NCBI GenBank assembly: GCA_013400975.1
Contig: WBMZ01010856.1
Span: forward strand, 237,507-301,506
Source: Atrichornis clamosus
Lineage: Eukaryota > Chordata > Aves > Passeriformes > Menuridae
Length of the DNA stretch: 64,000 nt
Direction of reading: 5' to 3'
Positions 1 to 15,180 of the stretch are shown in pieces. The first letter of the stretch is position 1. Each line of letters opens with the position of its first letter. The notes beneath the pieces were generated by a model. It was not told where the DNA came from, ran no database searches, and saw nothing but the letters and a program-made list of their open reading frames with translations. A program made the translations under genes and the position numbers.

Positions 1-3000
1 GGGGCCTGCGACACTCCGTGAATCTGCTTTATTAAATGTAGCCTCATTTGATTCAAACATCAAATGAACTGGCTGTGATCTCTCCCATCTGAGGGCTGAT
101 AGGAAGGGTTTCAGAATTGCAGCCTGCACAGGTGGCTGGTTGTCACCCATGGGAAATCTTCCCAAATCCTCCCTGGGGAACACCTACACATACTGGCAGG
201 GCACTGTGCTCTTCACAGTGCCTTAAACCCTCTCCCTCTGGCCTCCCATGGGTCGCACTGGGGCTTTGCAAGGAAGATCCTCCATCCCTTTTCAGTCTTT
301 CCATCAGTTGGTGAGGAGAGGGCAAGGACAGGGCAAGGGCAGGTCCCCAGATGTGTTGTCCGGCTTGGAGACAGCCAGGATGGATTAACTTGGCAAGAGG
401 GAGGTCACGTGTGGCAAGCCCTGCAGTGCATTCTCCATGCCTGGGCACCCACTCTCCCATCCCCATCCTCATCATGGCTGCAGCCAGCCCTGCCTGCCTG
501 AGAAAGGAGGGGTTTAGATCTGACTTGGGGACCTCCAGAATACATAGACACTTCATTTTCTCAAACTCTTGTTCGGTGGAGCTAAAGAATGATAAATAAA
601 CAAAGCATAGCATTGCCTAAAAAAACGCTACCAAAGTTTAAAAGAAACTTCTATTGAAAAGTGCTTCAGCAAAATGAAACTATCTGTGCCTTGCACAGGG
701 TTCCAGTGGGAGGTCTGCGGTGTGGGTGTGGGCCTCCATGCCCTGCCCAGGTTTGGGTGCTCTAGCAGAGAGTGGGCACCCCAATCTCATCGACTGTCCC
801 CAAACTGTTCCCAAACTCTCATGCTTGTGTGACACCAAGAGCTCTGCGGAACAGCACAATCTTCCAGCTACTTCTTATCACTTCACTCCTTGAAGTCTGG
901 AAATCAGCTTGATGACTGGCAGGAGGAGACCACAAAGGGACAAGACTGTGGAGATACTCTGGGCATGGACCTAAGCTGACCAACTGCCTGGAAGATGGGG
1001 AGAGAAAAATGGACACGAAAACAGTCCTGAGCATGGGAGTAAGCACTGGACATCAGTCCCAAAGGACAGTCCTCATGTATCACACTGCTCCTCCTCAACA
1101 CAGACTGTTAATTGAGATGACATTTTTGGTTACTTTTCCTTACTTTTTTATCCACTTAGCAAACAGCTGCTGGCAGTACCTATGAAGAGACTTTTCTCAG
1201 CTTTACTTGGGCTTTCATGTTCTATTCATAAACCTGTCGCCAGCCAGTAAGGAATGGTTACCTGCCCACCGACACTGTGGAAGACCAGGACTCAGAACAC
1301 AGGTGTTACAGAACAGATGAAGCAGTAGCTTCCCTCCAGCAATACAGATTAAGTTGAGAGTTAATTCATTCACAATTCATGAAATTGTTTGCAGTGTCTG
1401 GATACATTCAGCTATTTTGGTATTAGGGATTAATAAATATTATAACAACAGGAGGCTGGTTTTGGTTTAATTAACTAAATTATTAGTATCATGTTGGTCC
1501 AAATACACATAGTTTAGCTGTACTGCTACAAAATTCTGGGCATTAGTGTGGTTTATGGCTCGCTGTACGAGCTCAGTTCTGTTATGTCCTTGTTTCTCCT
1601 ATCAAATACGGCCTGAACGGAACCATTTTCATCAACTTCAGACAGGGAAATCAATGTAATAGTGTTCATGTGAATGATGACTGGCAAACTGTGTATTTTC
1701 TGAACAGAAGAGGCGGATATATTCTTCTAGATAAAGGATCCGTCTGTGTTTGGAACATCCTGTTTGGGAGACAACAAGAGCCACTAAATAATATTCAGTC
1801 AAAATGTTCTGAGCTTTGGTTTGCATTTATATAAAAATATTGTTTCTTTATGCAAAGTTTGAACGTGATGTCTCATTTCTATCCTCTGTAGTCATAAAAT
1901 TAACACCATTATTGTGGCCTTTGGCATTTCCTATTACGTCCTTTAAGTCTCATCTTTTACAGAAACATTTTGTGGGACTCAGGGTGCATATCCTGTGAAT
2001 CTGTATCTAATAAAAGTCAATGACATAGTTATTTCTAAACATGAAAAGCAGACATGAGGAACATGGTGTAAACCCTTCCCCACCACTTGTTCCTAGGACA
2101 CTTTGATGCCTCATTAGAGGTGATATCAAAACACCTTATGTCTGTATTTCTCCACTCTGAGACAAGTCACACTCCATCTAGATCTCTTACTCATTTCTGC
2201 CCAGTTAAACCACTGTGGTGGTCAGTGGGTAATCCACAGCCTCCATCAACCACAGGAGCTGTAGGCCAGGTCAGATCACAAGGGGAACCCACTGACTTTT
2301 CTTAGATCTGTGGTTATCCTTCTCGAAGACTTCACACCTGCCAAGTTTCACCCTGACACAGAACACCAACACCCCTGTGCAGATAGGTGTGGATCCACCA
2401 CAGTGTAGAAAGGCCTCTGGGAGGAGTGGGACAGAAATCATGACCTTCAATAAAGTTTAACATGCAGGTTGATACAGAAAAACCTGCAGGACCCTTCTCA
2501 CAATGCAGATAGGGCTAAAAATAAGAGAGATTATGGACTTCTGAGGGCTTTTCCATCTCCAGTCACTCTGAAGATCAAAGGCTGAGCTATCTCCTCCCTT
2601 GGCAGGAAGGGGAACGATGTTCATGTCAGTGATGAATCAGCCTTAGCACCCATGAAAAGAGATACTGTTCTGTTTTGCTGACCTTTGTTACGTATATATC
2701 AGGAGAAAATGCAGGATGAAAAACTATTCTTCTTGACATACAACTAAATAAATATCTTTGGGTTTAAGAAATTTTTCTTTTATGTCTTTAAGCTTGGACA
2801 ATTTAAAACTAGCCCAGAGTGTATCACAACTGGAAAACATTCCTGAAATGCATGATGCATCTAAAACAACACAGTGCATTGTCAAAATGACAGAATTTTA
2901 TGGGTGGCAGCAAGAGGGACCTGCAAAAACAGGTGCTACCTATCTGGGCCAAAGTGCTGCCGAAATCTGGGGGTTCAGCATGTGGGTCCACATTCACGTT

Positions 3001-6000
3001 CTACAACTGAGGGCTGTACAACCTCTGTATAGCAGCAGCTCTGCAGAACCACACCATCTCTCTCAGTTTAGACTAGATCAGTACCACTGTAATGGAATGG
3101 CAACTCCTTAAATGGCCTTTACACCCTCCAGGAACTTGGGTTTCACTCCTGTCCGCTCCCTCCCACCTTATATTTCAAATCCAGGAGCATGAACTGGGTA
3201 CAGATGGATGCAAGCAAGCCAGCTGCTCCAATTCTGCAGGGTGCTGAAGGGTGACCCAGCGAAATGTGAATTCCCATCTCTCAGAAGGCCAAGTGAAGCT
3301 CACAGTGGAGGGAGAAGCAGGAGGGCCCTTCCCATCTGGAGCATGAGCCAAAGTCACAGCAGTTCCCCAGGAGGCCCCCACACCACTGTGCTGGGGGACA
3401 GAGGGGGTGTGAAGGGCAAGGGGAGTCAGTTCCAGCACGGAGCAGAGACATCACCAGGACAGACAGGGGAACCTTACTAAGACCATTTGGGGTCAGGTTT
3501 TTTCCATATATAAAGTAAAATGAGCTCCTCACACCTCTTCATCCCTAAGTCTGCAGCAGTTTCATACATTCCTTGTGCTCTAAACATCTCCTTAAACAAG
3601 GAGACTCTAAATCCAATGGCTGCATCAAGACTCAGGAAGAAAACTGCATCACTGATCATCCAAAGTAACTTCTTTTACCCACACGAGGTCATCGAAGCTT
3701 TTTTCCCCTTCCATTTTGTCCATTCACTTGAATGTTTTATATAACTCTCATTTTCACCAAGTGGGAGCTCTAGGCTCTTTATGACTTCTTTTTAATCTTG
3801 TATTTTAAATAGGAAAGTATTTTTAATGCAGAATTGGGATTCTTGGCTAGCAGTGGATGAGAAGGAAGAGAGCACCCAGAGGGACTGGTAAGATGGCAAT
3901 GCCGGGAGCAAACACTCATCCCATCCCAGAGGATCAATCACTGGCACTAAGCATGAGGACTTCCAGGAGCAGTAAAAAGTCTCCTGAGACCTCTACGAAA
4001 ATTGCAGGAATCTCTTGTTATTTAGGCAGTGGCATTAGCACGTTGGGCAGTACACACACGGTACAAAGAGACACGGGACCCAAACTACAGCTCGCCCTGC
4101 CCCAGGGCAGGGAGGACAGCTGGCTGCCCTCCGTGCTCAGCAAGAGGGGCTGATGGGGGTGGTGTAGACCCTGGCCAACACTTGCTGTGTGCCAAAGGCA
4201 TGGTCAGCCCACCATGCCAGGACATGGCAAGTGTGCTGCTGCTGGGACAGCACTTTACTCCGTCACATCGTTTAACCTAAAGGGAGAGGGAGCCTCAAGT
4301 TGAAGTGAGGAAAAATCTATTGCAACAGCTTTTGTAATAAAGGTAATTTAAAATAATATAACTTCTGCAAATTGTGTGCCACTTCAGCAGGGCTCTGCTT
4401 GTAAACTCATGCCAGGTTCTGCTCACAGGGTGATGAAAGATTAACTGCACCAGTTTATTGAGGCCAGTCTTCAGGATGTGTCTATTTGCCTCTCCAGGCA
4501 CCAGCAATGGCCATATCTAGGGAACACAACCTTGTTGCTCCAGAACAGTCAACATGTTTTTCAGTGTTACTGTTACAGCCTTGACTTTAGGCTCTCAGTG
4601 CACAACACCATCTGACAAGTGGATCTGCAGATAAAACTGGCCATCTTTTAGACACAAGTACAAAGAAAATATTGGAAGTTCCCTTTATTCTCAAATTTTC
4701 ATGGAGGAAAAACAAAAGTCTTGAAATAGACAAGGATGAGTTGCTAGGAAAAGAAGAGGAAAGTAATCCCAAGGAGTATTCCAAACTGCATTGTTAAAAC
4801 TTACATTTCCTTGACATGAAAACCCAGGGAAAAAACACTGAGCTAATTTTCCTTACTGGCAGCCTAGTATTGATTGTAGACTAATTCTCTATATGTAAAT
4901 GAAGTAATTAAAATTCCCCATTCTTTGCAATTAGTCTTTTATTGTGTTTTTCTAATAAGCCAAGCCTTTGAGATAGGCAAGTGTAAGACGTGATGGATAG
5001 GAAAGATGAAGGAGTTTTATGCTTCAAATGTTTCACTAAAGTATCTCAAACAAACTGAGGTACAATGAGATCCAACTATAAATCCTCAGACATGTCTCAA
5101 AGGAATTTGATCTGAATTAGTTTAGCAGCTCTTTTTCCATCCAATAATTTTGGTTTTACCTTTCTTTCACCTTCCTCTTCAGCCATAAGAAATACAAAAT
5201 GTTGCACAAGATTTAGCTGCCATAATACTTGGGTTCCAAAGATGTGGTGGGGGCTGAACAATCACATGCATGATAGTGGGAGTGAACCACCAGCCTTGCT
5301 GGGAAAAGTTTCTTCTTCCAGGAATGTCTGGAATGTTCTTGGTTCAAAGCAGGGCGAGATATTGATGTATGAAGTAGTCAAAGAAAAATCAGGAAAGGGA
5401 GAAACAAAAGTGGAATCTGTCACAGCAAAAAAGGACATTTTCAATCAAATCATAATGTTATGACATATCAATGTCAAAATGAAAATTTTGTTTCAATTCA
5501 TCTAATTGAAAAATTGTAACATCTCATCAATTTGTCATTCTCCCTTTGAAAAAATCTAATTCTGTGAAACTCAGATTTGCCAACTACAAAATGTATCAGA
5601 TAAAAGTGCAGAAGTAGCTGTCTGTGCCACTACTCTGACCTGTGGCTTCCACTGAGCGCAGCTTCACGCGGCAGCACTGCCAGTAACCTTCAGATAGTTT
5701 AGTTTCTCACGGGCCTGCTTAAACCGGGCGTTTAAAACAGGCTCTTGCACTTTTGTAGCATCTTTTGTCCCAACATGCCTCATAAATTATACACCTGCTA
5801 ATGAAATGCATCCCTGCTGGATGGAACATGACAGTAACACACACTAGCATCTATGGTGTGGTCCCTTGTACCTTCTCAGGTCATTTACAGTTGAAGGTGA
5901 AGTGGCAGCTCATCAGAAACATGGTGAACATTGATACAAGCTGGGACAAGAGGGCATCTCTGTTTCCACCATACCCAGGGTAGTGTGATTATATTCTGTG

Positions 6001-9000
6001 AGTATGTTACATTCTATTTGTGTCCCTGACTAAACCCAAGGCTGCCTGTAAAACGAATGGAGCCTGTGTTAGTATTGTATGACACAGAACATTAACGACA
6101 GAGAGAACAATTTCAGTGTATCCTATACAGGCTGATTCGGAGGTAAAGTTCTCAAAAGCCAGTCTGGCAAATACAACATCCTTTTCGTGTGTATTGTAAA
6201 AAGGCAATAAATTACAAACATCAATATGGATAGTAGAAATCGGAGCCTGTGGGGCAATCTTGTACTGAATTAAAACAAATATCTCCTTGACTACAGCTGA
6301 GGGAAGTGGCAGTGGCATCATATTTCATTTTAATAGACTGCAGAGAGGTTTGCCTGGGGAGAAATCAAAGTGACTTGATTATCCCATTGTGTTAACTAAC
6401 ATCTTATCACATCCAGGCTCTGTCCCTGAACCAATTTAAAACCCTGCCATAAGAGGCTTCTGAAAGGGATATCTGGGCTAAAAAGCATTCAGAATAACCC
6501 CTTTGCTTTTACCCTTTGTCCCATGGTGCTACAAGCAGATGTCCAGTTAGTTTTAGGTTCTGTAGCAGAAAGTGGGCAGAGGAAAAGCACTAAAGTAAGG
6601 TATGATAATGCAGCACCTGATGCTGGCAGCCCAAATTCAACCAAAATTCTGTTGTTTAGGATCCTGTAAGGAGGTGGCTGCAGAGTTTGACCAAGGTTTT
6701 GTCCAAAACCCTGCAACACCTTTGACTAAAGCTGTCCAACATCTTGTCCAAATGCCTTTGCTTCTGTCTTCTGACGTCCCTTGCTCTCCAGGCCAATTGC
6801 AAACCCAGAGGAGAAGATGGACTTATGCAACCTCTCTGCAGCTTATCTGCCTACCTGCCTGCTGCAAGAACAAACCACTCTGCCTGGTAGTTCTCAGGGG
6901 CTTGTGACTGAGATTCACAAAGTGGTGCAGCTGCACAGGCTGGGCTGCTTTCTCCAGGGGCCTGATGTACCTCTGCAGCAGGAGCCAAGGAAGAACTCTG
7001 CTTCCCCCTGTGCTCAGCTGGCCACCTGAAGAAGTCATCACCAGAGGAGCAGCTCACTGTGTCTTCAGTGGAACTCCACATGCCATTCAGTTTTGAGGCA
7101 TTTGTACAGCAAAGCACAGGGACGAGTTTTGTGATGATGAGCAGCAGTAAAAAAGATATTGCTAAAAAAACCAGTGTTTGGCAATCAGTTTTAGAGGAGG
7201 AAAGGCAGTGTTATGGGTTCGTATTTCCCTTCAAGAGGGAAAAGAGAAATAACTGAAGGAAAGAGAAAGTTTGACGCTCTCTAACACTGAGATTTTTCAT
7301 ATCCTGCAATCTAAAACTCAAGAAATGAGCTTCTTCTAACAAATTAACATCTTCACTTGTCTATTTTCTCTCCCAAAAAACTTCACTTCGCCTTTTTCAG
7401 ACAGCTTAGTTTCTTTTGCTGCCTGCAGCAGTGAAGGCCAAATGCATGGCTAGTCCTGACTTTGAGGGAGCAGGAGGGAGCCAGGGCACAGGTGGTTCCT
7501 CCATGCCACATCCTGTCAGCTCATGTACAGAAAAGACAGGATATGTGCCAGCTTCCATCACCATCTTTCTATACATCTATTTTGGTTCTTATGTAGCACT
7601 CATAACCATGACAACTGCCTGTCCAAACTATCAGACATATGCAGAAGCTGTCTGGTTGTCTTGGCAGCGATGTTCCCAAAGCGGAGCCCCACGGAAGGAG
7701 AGCCCGGGCTGAGCTCCCTGAACTGCCCTGCACAGCTCAGCCCATGTAACGAGGAAAGCGAGTGGGAACAGCTCCGCCTTCCCACCACTGCCACCCCACT
7801 GCAACACTGGGTCCCCGTGGCAAGAACCAAGTCACAGGCTCAGGTCACAGCAAAGCACTCCCAGCACTTCTGTGCAGGCTCAGCTCAGCTTATCACCATG
7901 ACCACCATGACTCATGGCATCTCCTTGCAGAACATTCTGGAAAATACGGAAGCTGGCCAGGACCAAGGTCTCTTGACAGTAACTGGAAATGGGGAAGTAC
8001 CCTATATTTGGTCTCATCCTGATCTCCTGAGAATGCCTTAAAGCTCAAAGCATTTTAGTAGTAACTCATGATACGTCACTGAGGAGTCCATAGCTCTTTC
8101 TTAATTCAGTTCGTAAGCTGAAGCTGGACTTGCAGAAGAGTCTCAAATATCCTCCCTACAGCCTCAGGCAGCTCCCCAGCTGCTGAAAACTCACGAAGTC
8201 CCTTTTCTTTGCTACAGACATTGCCACTTTTCTACGATCACATTTGCACACGCATGCTACTGGAACACAGAAACCAAACTCATACCAAGTCAACGTTACC
8301 TGTAATAGGGCAGAGCAAGGGCAACTCAATAAACTGTTGAAGAAACTGAGCAAGAGAGGTTGTACGTGACTAGGAGGGATATACTCCTTTTGTCCCACAC
8401 TTTCTGTTCCATCTATTCAGCAAAGATAGGCTAAAGTGACATATGGGCTCCAGGATTGATCTGTTCATTACACTTGAGAAGAGGAGAGAGGTACAGAGGA
8501 GGAAACCTGTTGGGGATGGCTATCTTGTAGTCCTGGCACAAACACTGGGAGAAGTGGGAAATTCTATCTTGCAAGCCTCAGATGAAATTGATAAATGGCC
8601 TGGAATTGCTACCCTGGACTTTCTCAGTTAGATTTGTTGGTACAGCCCATGCTGTCAGGGAGGACATTTTAGAAAATGGGATGGTGATCCATCAGTTTGG
8701 CATTGCCAGAAATTTCGCTCAGATCTGAGCGGGGAGGTGGAAGTGTGGGACAGGCGACGAGGCTGAGGTGTGACAATGCCGGGGACTACCCGCACACAGC
8801 ACGGGTTCTGCAGTGCTCACATCCTGGGAGTAACCTGCTGCTCTCTGGTTTGTCATTATGCTCAGACCTCAGGAACACAGGAGCAGATCCAGGGCGTTAA
8901 GCGCCAGGGTACTCCGGGCGTTCTGCACTCTCTTAGGTCCCATTTATCTAATGGTGTTCATCCGTGTAGTGCTGATGCCTCAGAATTACATTGCATTACT

Positions 9001-12000
9001 GAATTTTGCTGCTGTAGGTGAAACTATTATTAAGGTTGTCTGACAAATCCCGTGATAACCCCCTGTTTTCACATGCTTGTAACTTTGCCAAGTTTTAACC
9101 ATTTAACTGATAATTTCAACTATTTTGAGATGAATTCACCTGGAAACCTTCAGCGATGACAGCTCAGACATTTGCAGCAAAAAAATATAAGAAAAATATG
9201 TTAATTCTGGTGAAGTTTTCCTGCAGAAACATCCCTCATGCTCATCCTTCGGAGTAAAGAATATTCACCCAAGCTTTAGCTAAGCTGATGATCTGTGAAA
9301 ATGAGCAGTTCACACATGAGTACAGGGGAGATGTGCTATAGTTCAAGAGCTGTTATTTCCTACTGATTCTGTCCAAACTGAATGCATTCCAGTGAACAAA
9401 TTCCTGGCAATTTCAACTCTGGATGGTTACAGGCTGTGCCAGGACTGCTCTGAATTGACAGCAGAGAGATTTCTTTTCATCTATCTTCTCTGCTGGATCC
9501 TGACAAAATGGATGAGTTGGCCAATTTGAATACAAATGAGAGAAAGTTGGACCACCAACCAGAGAGACAAAGGGAAACGTGGGAAAAGGAAGAAGGCAGG
9601 AGACAAGCTGGGACTGAACGGGCAGGGATCAATAAAGGGAGCTAAGTGAGATTATTCCATTTCAGAGGGTGAGACAAAGGAAGAATGAGTACAGACTGCT
9701 AAGAACAAGAAGCCAGGGCAGTAAGGAAGCAGGGCTGTGCTGGAAGGGAAGACCACTGTCTCCCTTATTCTGACCACTGATGCTTCCTATGAGCTGGAGC
9801 AGTTCCCCCAGGAGACACCACAACAGCCCAGTCCCAAAACACCCTTCTTTCTGCCTGGAGGCTTACATCACTCCACTCCTAGTCCTGGGGACTTGTTCAA
9901 ACCCATGATGCACGGGATATGTAATTCAAAAAGTGGAAGTGCACAACCAGAGTACTAGGTCCAGCCCTCCCAACTCGTGTTGCTTCGTATGACCTGCTTG
10001 GAGATGCAAGTATCAATGCTCTCAGTAGACAACGATCTACCTTACCCCAAAAATTAGCTACCCAGAAAAAAGGGAACACTCTCACACGCTTCTCCTCCAG
10101 CATTTTGGTTTTAATCTACTCTTGTAAAATCTTCTTCCATGTCAAGTAAAACAAGGAATGCAGTGTGAATTCTCATCAATTTACAGAATGGTAACAGATA
10201 TTGAAGAAGAGAGGGACACATCTTTTAAATTAATATCTATTCACCTTCAAGAATAAAACTCAACCCTTATGCAAGCTACTGGGGAAGAAGTCCAGAATTC
10301 ACATATGGCTTGCCCACCCCTGCAATCAGGCTAGGACAGAGCCCATCACTCCTGCTCACAATTCAGGACTGTACCAAGGGAACATCACCAAAACCAGCTT
10401 CTACGGCACAGCAAACTTTGCCATCCAGCCTCTTACACATTCCCAACACACAGAACTGAACTGCAGAATGCTCCCAGCTGAGCTTGATGTCACGTTTTCT
10501 GCATTTTCTGTCTTCACTGGCTGTTTTCCTACACAATTAACTCACCAGGTGGATATTAGCAAGAGGAAGAAAAACAAACCAGGCTGGCTTAAGTACAGTA
10601 AGTAGAGCAGGAAATCGGTACCCATAAGCTCAGCAGCTTGCAGAATATTAATCACCAAGCCACAAGTGAGATGAAAACATCATAAACATCTGCATTTCTC
10701 AGCAAAGAGTGAGGGAACCAAGAAAGATGCAAAGAGATGAGCAGGTGATTAACTTGATTTAGCTTTGGGAAAAATTAAGCATTGCTCTTGGCAAAGGTTG
10801 TGCCACGGGCACAAAGGGCACTCTCTGGGCACCCAGGTGTGTCCTGGAGACAGCCAGGGCATGGCTGGGGAAAGCCCCTCAGTGTTTACACGTGTTTAAC
10901 AACAAGAAAACAACTTCAGCCGTTTACAGAGGCTTACATTGCATTGGCCTTTGATAGCACCGTGACCCATGGTTTCTAATTCCCTTGTTTTTGTGTGCTC
11001 CAATTCACAGGCAGCATCCTACAGAGGTACATTTATAAACACTTTTGCAATTTTCCAAGGGAATACTTACAGGGCTTTCGCCATTTATAATTTGCTTCTC
11101 AATGTCATTTAAAAATTACTTCAATTTAAAAGACCAATCTCACCACAACTGGACTTTATAAAAGAATGACTGTTCTAAGACAAAGTTACTAGAGGGAAAG
11201 CACCCTCCTGGTCCACCACTGCCCTGTTCCTGGCAATATCTCATATCCCTTTCACAAGTCCATCAAGTTTCAAATTTAAATGAGTTATTGGATTGGATTC
11301 ACAGCCAGGCAGCGACCATTTGTTCTTGTGCCAGCTTTGGCCTTCAGCATAAACAGTGCTGGTATTTACCCCCTGGTGGTAATTTATACAGTAATTATAA
11401 TGCATTTTCATCTTCCATTTTGCTGGGGACTAAACAAATCAGTTGAAAGCAGATCATATGAAAAGACCTTCTCTGAACTTGCTCTGCTCAACCTTTTTAA
11501 ATACAAATAATCAGAAATGCACACACAAATTAGACTGGGTGTCTGTGGTGATCTCTTTAGCATTTCAGTATGCCCTCAGCTCTCTGTGGCTCATCTGTGC
11601 CTATTACAACTTGCGTGGTTATTTGGCATTTTCTGAGTTGCATTTCACTACTGGTTCACAGTTTTTCAGCAAACTTAAGAGCGCAACTTCTTATTACTAG
11701 GCCAAATTCTTTAATATTTATTTAATATGACAACTTTTTGTGTCACTGGTACTTCACCAACTCCAGTGCCCCAGAATTACTCCTGTGTTTCCTACACAAT
11801 GCTCCAGCTGCCCACTGCAGTGACAGCATCTCCCAGACCCAGCTTTCTACACGTTTCCCTCAGCCAAACTTCAGCAGCTTTGCAGCCAGGACAGGCCCAC
11901 CCTGCAGCACAACCTGTTGTCAGCTCTGCTGCAGGGATCCTCACTCCCTCTGCAGTCCTCTCTTCTGCTACTCCTGCCCTTCCCCACTGCACCAGTAACA

Positions 12001-13479
12001 AGTGTGACATGATAGCAAATGCTCACTGGAATCCAGACAAATCAGATCTGCTGCATCCCCCCTGTCTAGAAGACCAGTAACAGAATAATCTGCACAATCT
12101 ACCTTTATTAAATTCAGATTACATTTTATCTCGTTATCTCCATCGTTTGAAATGATTCCTCCCTTTCTGGATAACAGTGAAGTCAAAAGGATGAGCCTCT
12201 ACACGCCCATAATGCTTATTTTGCTCTTTTAAAATAAAATTTCTGCACTCCCCACTTTTCCATGTAGCCTTCATAAAATGAGCAGATGTCTGTGTGTCAA
12301 CAGACTCACAATTTGGGATGTCAGATTCTTCTGCAGTCTGGGGCACTGTTTGCTACTTAGATGCAGTTGCTTCATTCTGCTTCCTAAACACTTTCTCCGT
12401 CCTCTCTGGCAACAGACTAAGTGATGAAGAGCACCATTCCTTCTGTTCACATGTTAGTGGCTAAACAGCATCCTACTAATTGGTGTTTTTTTGTCGTTCT
12501 TTTTTCTCTTGCTTTTTTCTTTTTATGGTCATCTCACTCCTCTCCATACGGGTAATTCTCATTACTCCTCTGTGCTTTCTGACCAGGGACCAATACCTTT
12601 CCTCGCTGAATCACATTTTGCATTTTTGTGGACTTCCTGCCTGCAAATATCCCATCTATTTAGCTTGCTTTCAGTTGTTGCTATTATTTGTTTCATTTTG
12701 GGGTTTTGTTGCTTTTTTAAAATCTCTTAGACTAAATGACCTTCCCTAACAGATTTTTCCTATGTCTGGTATATTAATTCTACAGCTTTTTACCTCTCTC
12801 ACAGGGAAAAAAAAATCCAAGCCACTTTTGTATTCAAGTCCAGAACTCTGCAGCCTAGTTTGCCTCTGTAACTAGTTTCCTTCACTTTTATGAAATAATA
12901 AATCTTAGTTACAGTTGAATGTTTAGCTTTCCATTTAATTTAAATTGGAACAACTCATGGTCTCTCAGCTGAAGGTGGCTTTCTATGTCTAAGACTTTTA
13001 TAATAATCTCAATATTTTGCAAATCTGCATTGCTTTTTCTTAGTTTAATAACTATTTGGGAAAGAAATCCATGAATTATCACGTCCTGGTAAATCTGTGC
13101 CCAGCATTAGGAGCAGTATTTGTTCTCCAACATCTATTTGGAAAATGAAAATCTTTCAAAATGACATAATTTCTGATCATTTTTATCTCACCAATAATAT
13201 GAATGAGATTTGTGGGTCTCAAATATGCCTTAATACAATGAAACATATTTTTTTTTGTGATTGAGTTTAACCTAGAATAATTTCATCACAAAATTACAGC
13301 CAAATCCCATTAAAGCAGGCTGACTACACGTCTCTGCACCTCTGCCTTCAGCAGAGCTCATTTGAAAAAATTCTGACAGGCTGTATCCTGCTTATTCCTG
13401 CTGAAAGAAGGAATTATTTTCCCAGTTAATTCCAATTAAAATAATTAAATCATGCAAGCTGTTATGCCCTAGCAAAGTT

Positions 13480-14050
13480 CTGTTTGCAGAAGTATTACTG
13501 GTACCTTCAGCTGCTAAAACTGGGAATGAAACGGTCCTGCCAGGAGCAGAGGGAGAGGGCCCCATGCCGTGACAGAAACCCCTGTGTGCTGCTGCTGCTG
13601 CTGGAAGTCTGCTCTGAGGCTCAGGGCAAGGACGCCTGCTCCGTGGCACGGCCATCAGTGCCGGAGCAAAGCAATCCAGAGTCCCCTTCTCCCCCGGTGT
13701 TCCGAGCAGCCCACTTCCATCACGCCACAGAAATCCAGACTGCCTCGCGCAGAGCCGCGGTGAGTAATTCTCACTTTCCCTGGTGAAAATAGAGCTGGGC
13801 TTGTCCGTTCTGCCTTCCCAGGGAGATGAAGGCAGGAGGTGCCGAGGCATCACACTGAAACACGCTGCTCACATCTGTGCTGATGGGCTGCTGACAGGCT
13901 GGGCAAATCCTTGTGCACATCCCTGCTGCCTTTCTCAGGTGCCCCACAGAGAAGCCCTGTCCCCCAAATGGGAGCAGGGGGTCCTCACAGAGCAGTCTCT
14001 GCTGCCTCAAGCACCACGATGCTTTCACAAGAAAAGAAGTGGCACAGGAG
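13480..14050. other. GC-rich block with short CTG repeat in intron 3
   Basis: This stretch is raised in GC relative to flanking AT-rich intron and carries overlapping ORFs on both strands (153 codons minus; 100 and 106 plus). Its centre holds a short (CTG)5 run within 13585-13605. No coding homology, splice pattern or transposon ends were recognised. Confidence 0.4.
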
Positions 14051-14979
14051 GCAGGTATTAGGCAGCAACTGAGGGGAAGAGTTAAAAATCCTATTAAATG
14101 GAGGACACAGAGCCTGCACCCAGAGCTGGCACAAGGAGAAGCTCACAACCTTCAGCCACAGATAGAGCAAAAGGAAAACAACCACGTTCCCCTCCCTTCC
14201 ATGATGGAGTCCCAGAGCCAAAAGTCAGGATGATGGCACATGCTGTTCCTATACTGAACTGGGAAAACATAAACATCATCTAAGAGCTCAAAGTCTAGAA
14301 GCTCCTTTAACTAGCAGTTTTTAAGATCAGATGCACCTATATCAGACACTTCCAATCATTCCCAAATCCAGCAGCTTAGAATAAACGCAGCACAAGCCAG
14401 AGAAGGTGCTTCCAGGACAACCCAACAGGTACAAAAGATGGGTTAAAAGAATACTGTCATTGCTGAAATAAAAAGCTGCCAAGAGATTAGAGAATGGAGC
14501 TAGGGTGGAAATGCTGCCAGCATCCTTCTTGCAGGATTGCTGCAGGCTCTCCTCAGTTCTGTGATTTGACTTCACAGCAGATCCCAACTTCCTTTTCCAG
14601 ACAAGATGCCTAAAAAGCAAAGTGGCAGCTTCAGGGCATTTCACTTAAGCACCTTCTACTAATAGTTAATTTGTGAGACAGACAGTTAATTAACACACAC
14701 TCAATGAAAAATAAAAGCTTTCTTCAGCTTCCAAATTACTTGTTATCCTTTGCAAATTACAGGGCTTTTTCTTCTGTCACAACAAAAATGTCCCTTTTAC
14801 AAGGGTATCAAAAGAGAGGACACTATTAACCCTGGTTATGGGCCAGGTCAACGGGACATATCCCTGTCAGTGCAAGGACAGTGATTTCAATCACATACCT
14901 GTATCTACATTCACTACACACCTGGAAACCTCAATTTTCCAGCTAAGGTCACCAAACCAGTGCACTTTCAGGTTAAACC

Positions 14980-15180
14980 TCCTGTGTAATTTGCAGTGTT
15001 TTATGCTCATTGCTGGTTTCCTGAAAACATCCCCATTCTTAGCCCGTATTACATGCTCAATTTTCTCCCTCAACAAATGCCAACACCTTTCCCTCTCTTA
15101 ACACATCCCCCCTAACTCGACCCTCAGCCCTGGAATTATTTCAGTTGCCCTCCTCTGAATTCCTTCCAATCTCTGAGTCA
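14980..15180 (-). repeat. Possible old CR1 fragment (antisense on + strand)
   Basis: The stretch TTGCCCTCCTCTGAATTCCT followed by 'tccaatctctgagtcat' resembles the reverse complement of a CR1 segment normally read as 'ggccctcctctggac...ctccaac'. The preceding 'aggttaaacctcctgtg' also has a CR1-like counterpart. The match is short and diverged, so this is tentative. Confidence 0.4.

Noticed and set aside
7523..8041. 172-codon plus-strand ORF
   Set aside because: It has no recognisable domain, overlaps other open frames of similar quality and shows no splice or promoter context.
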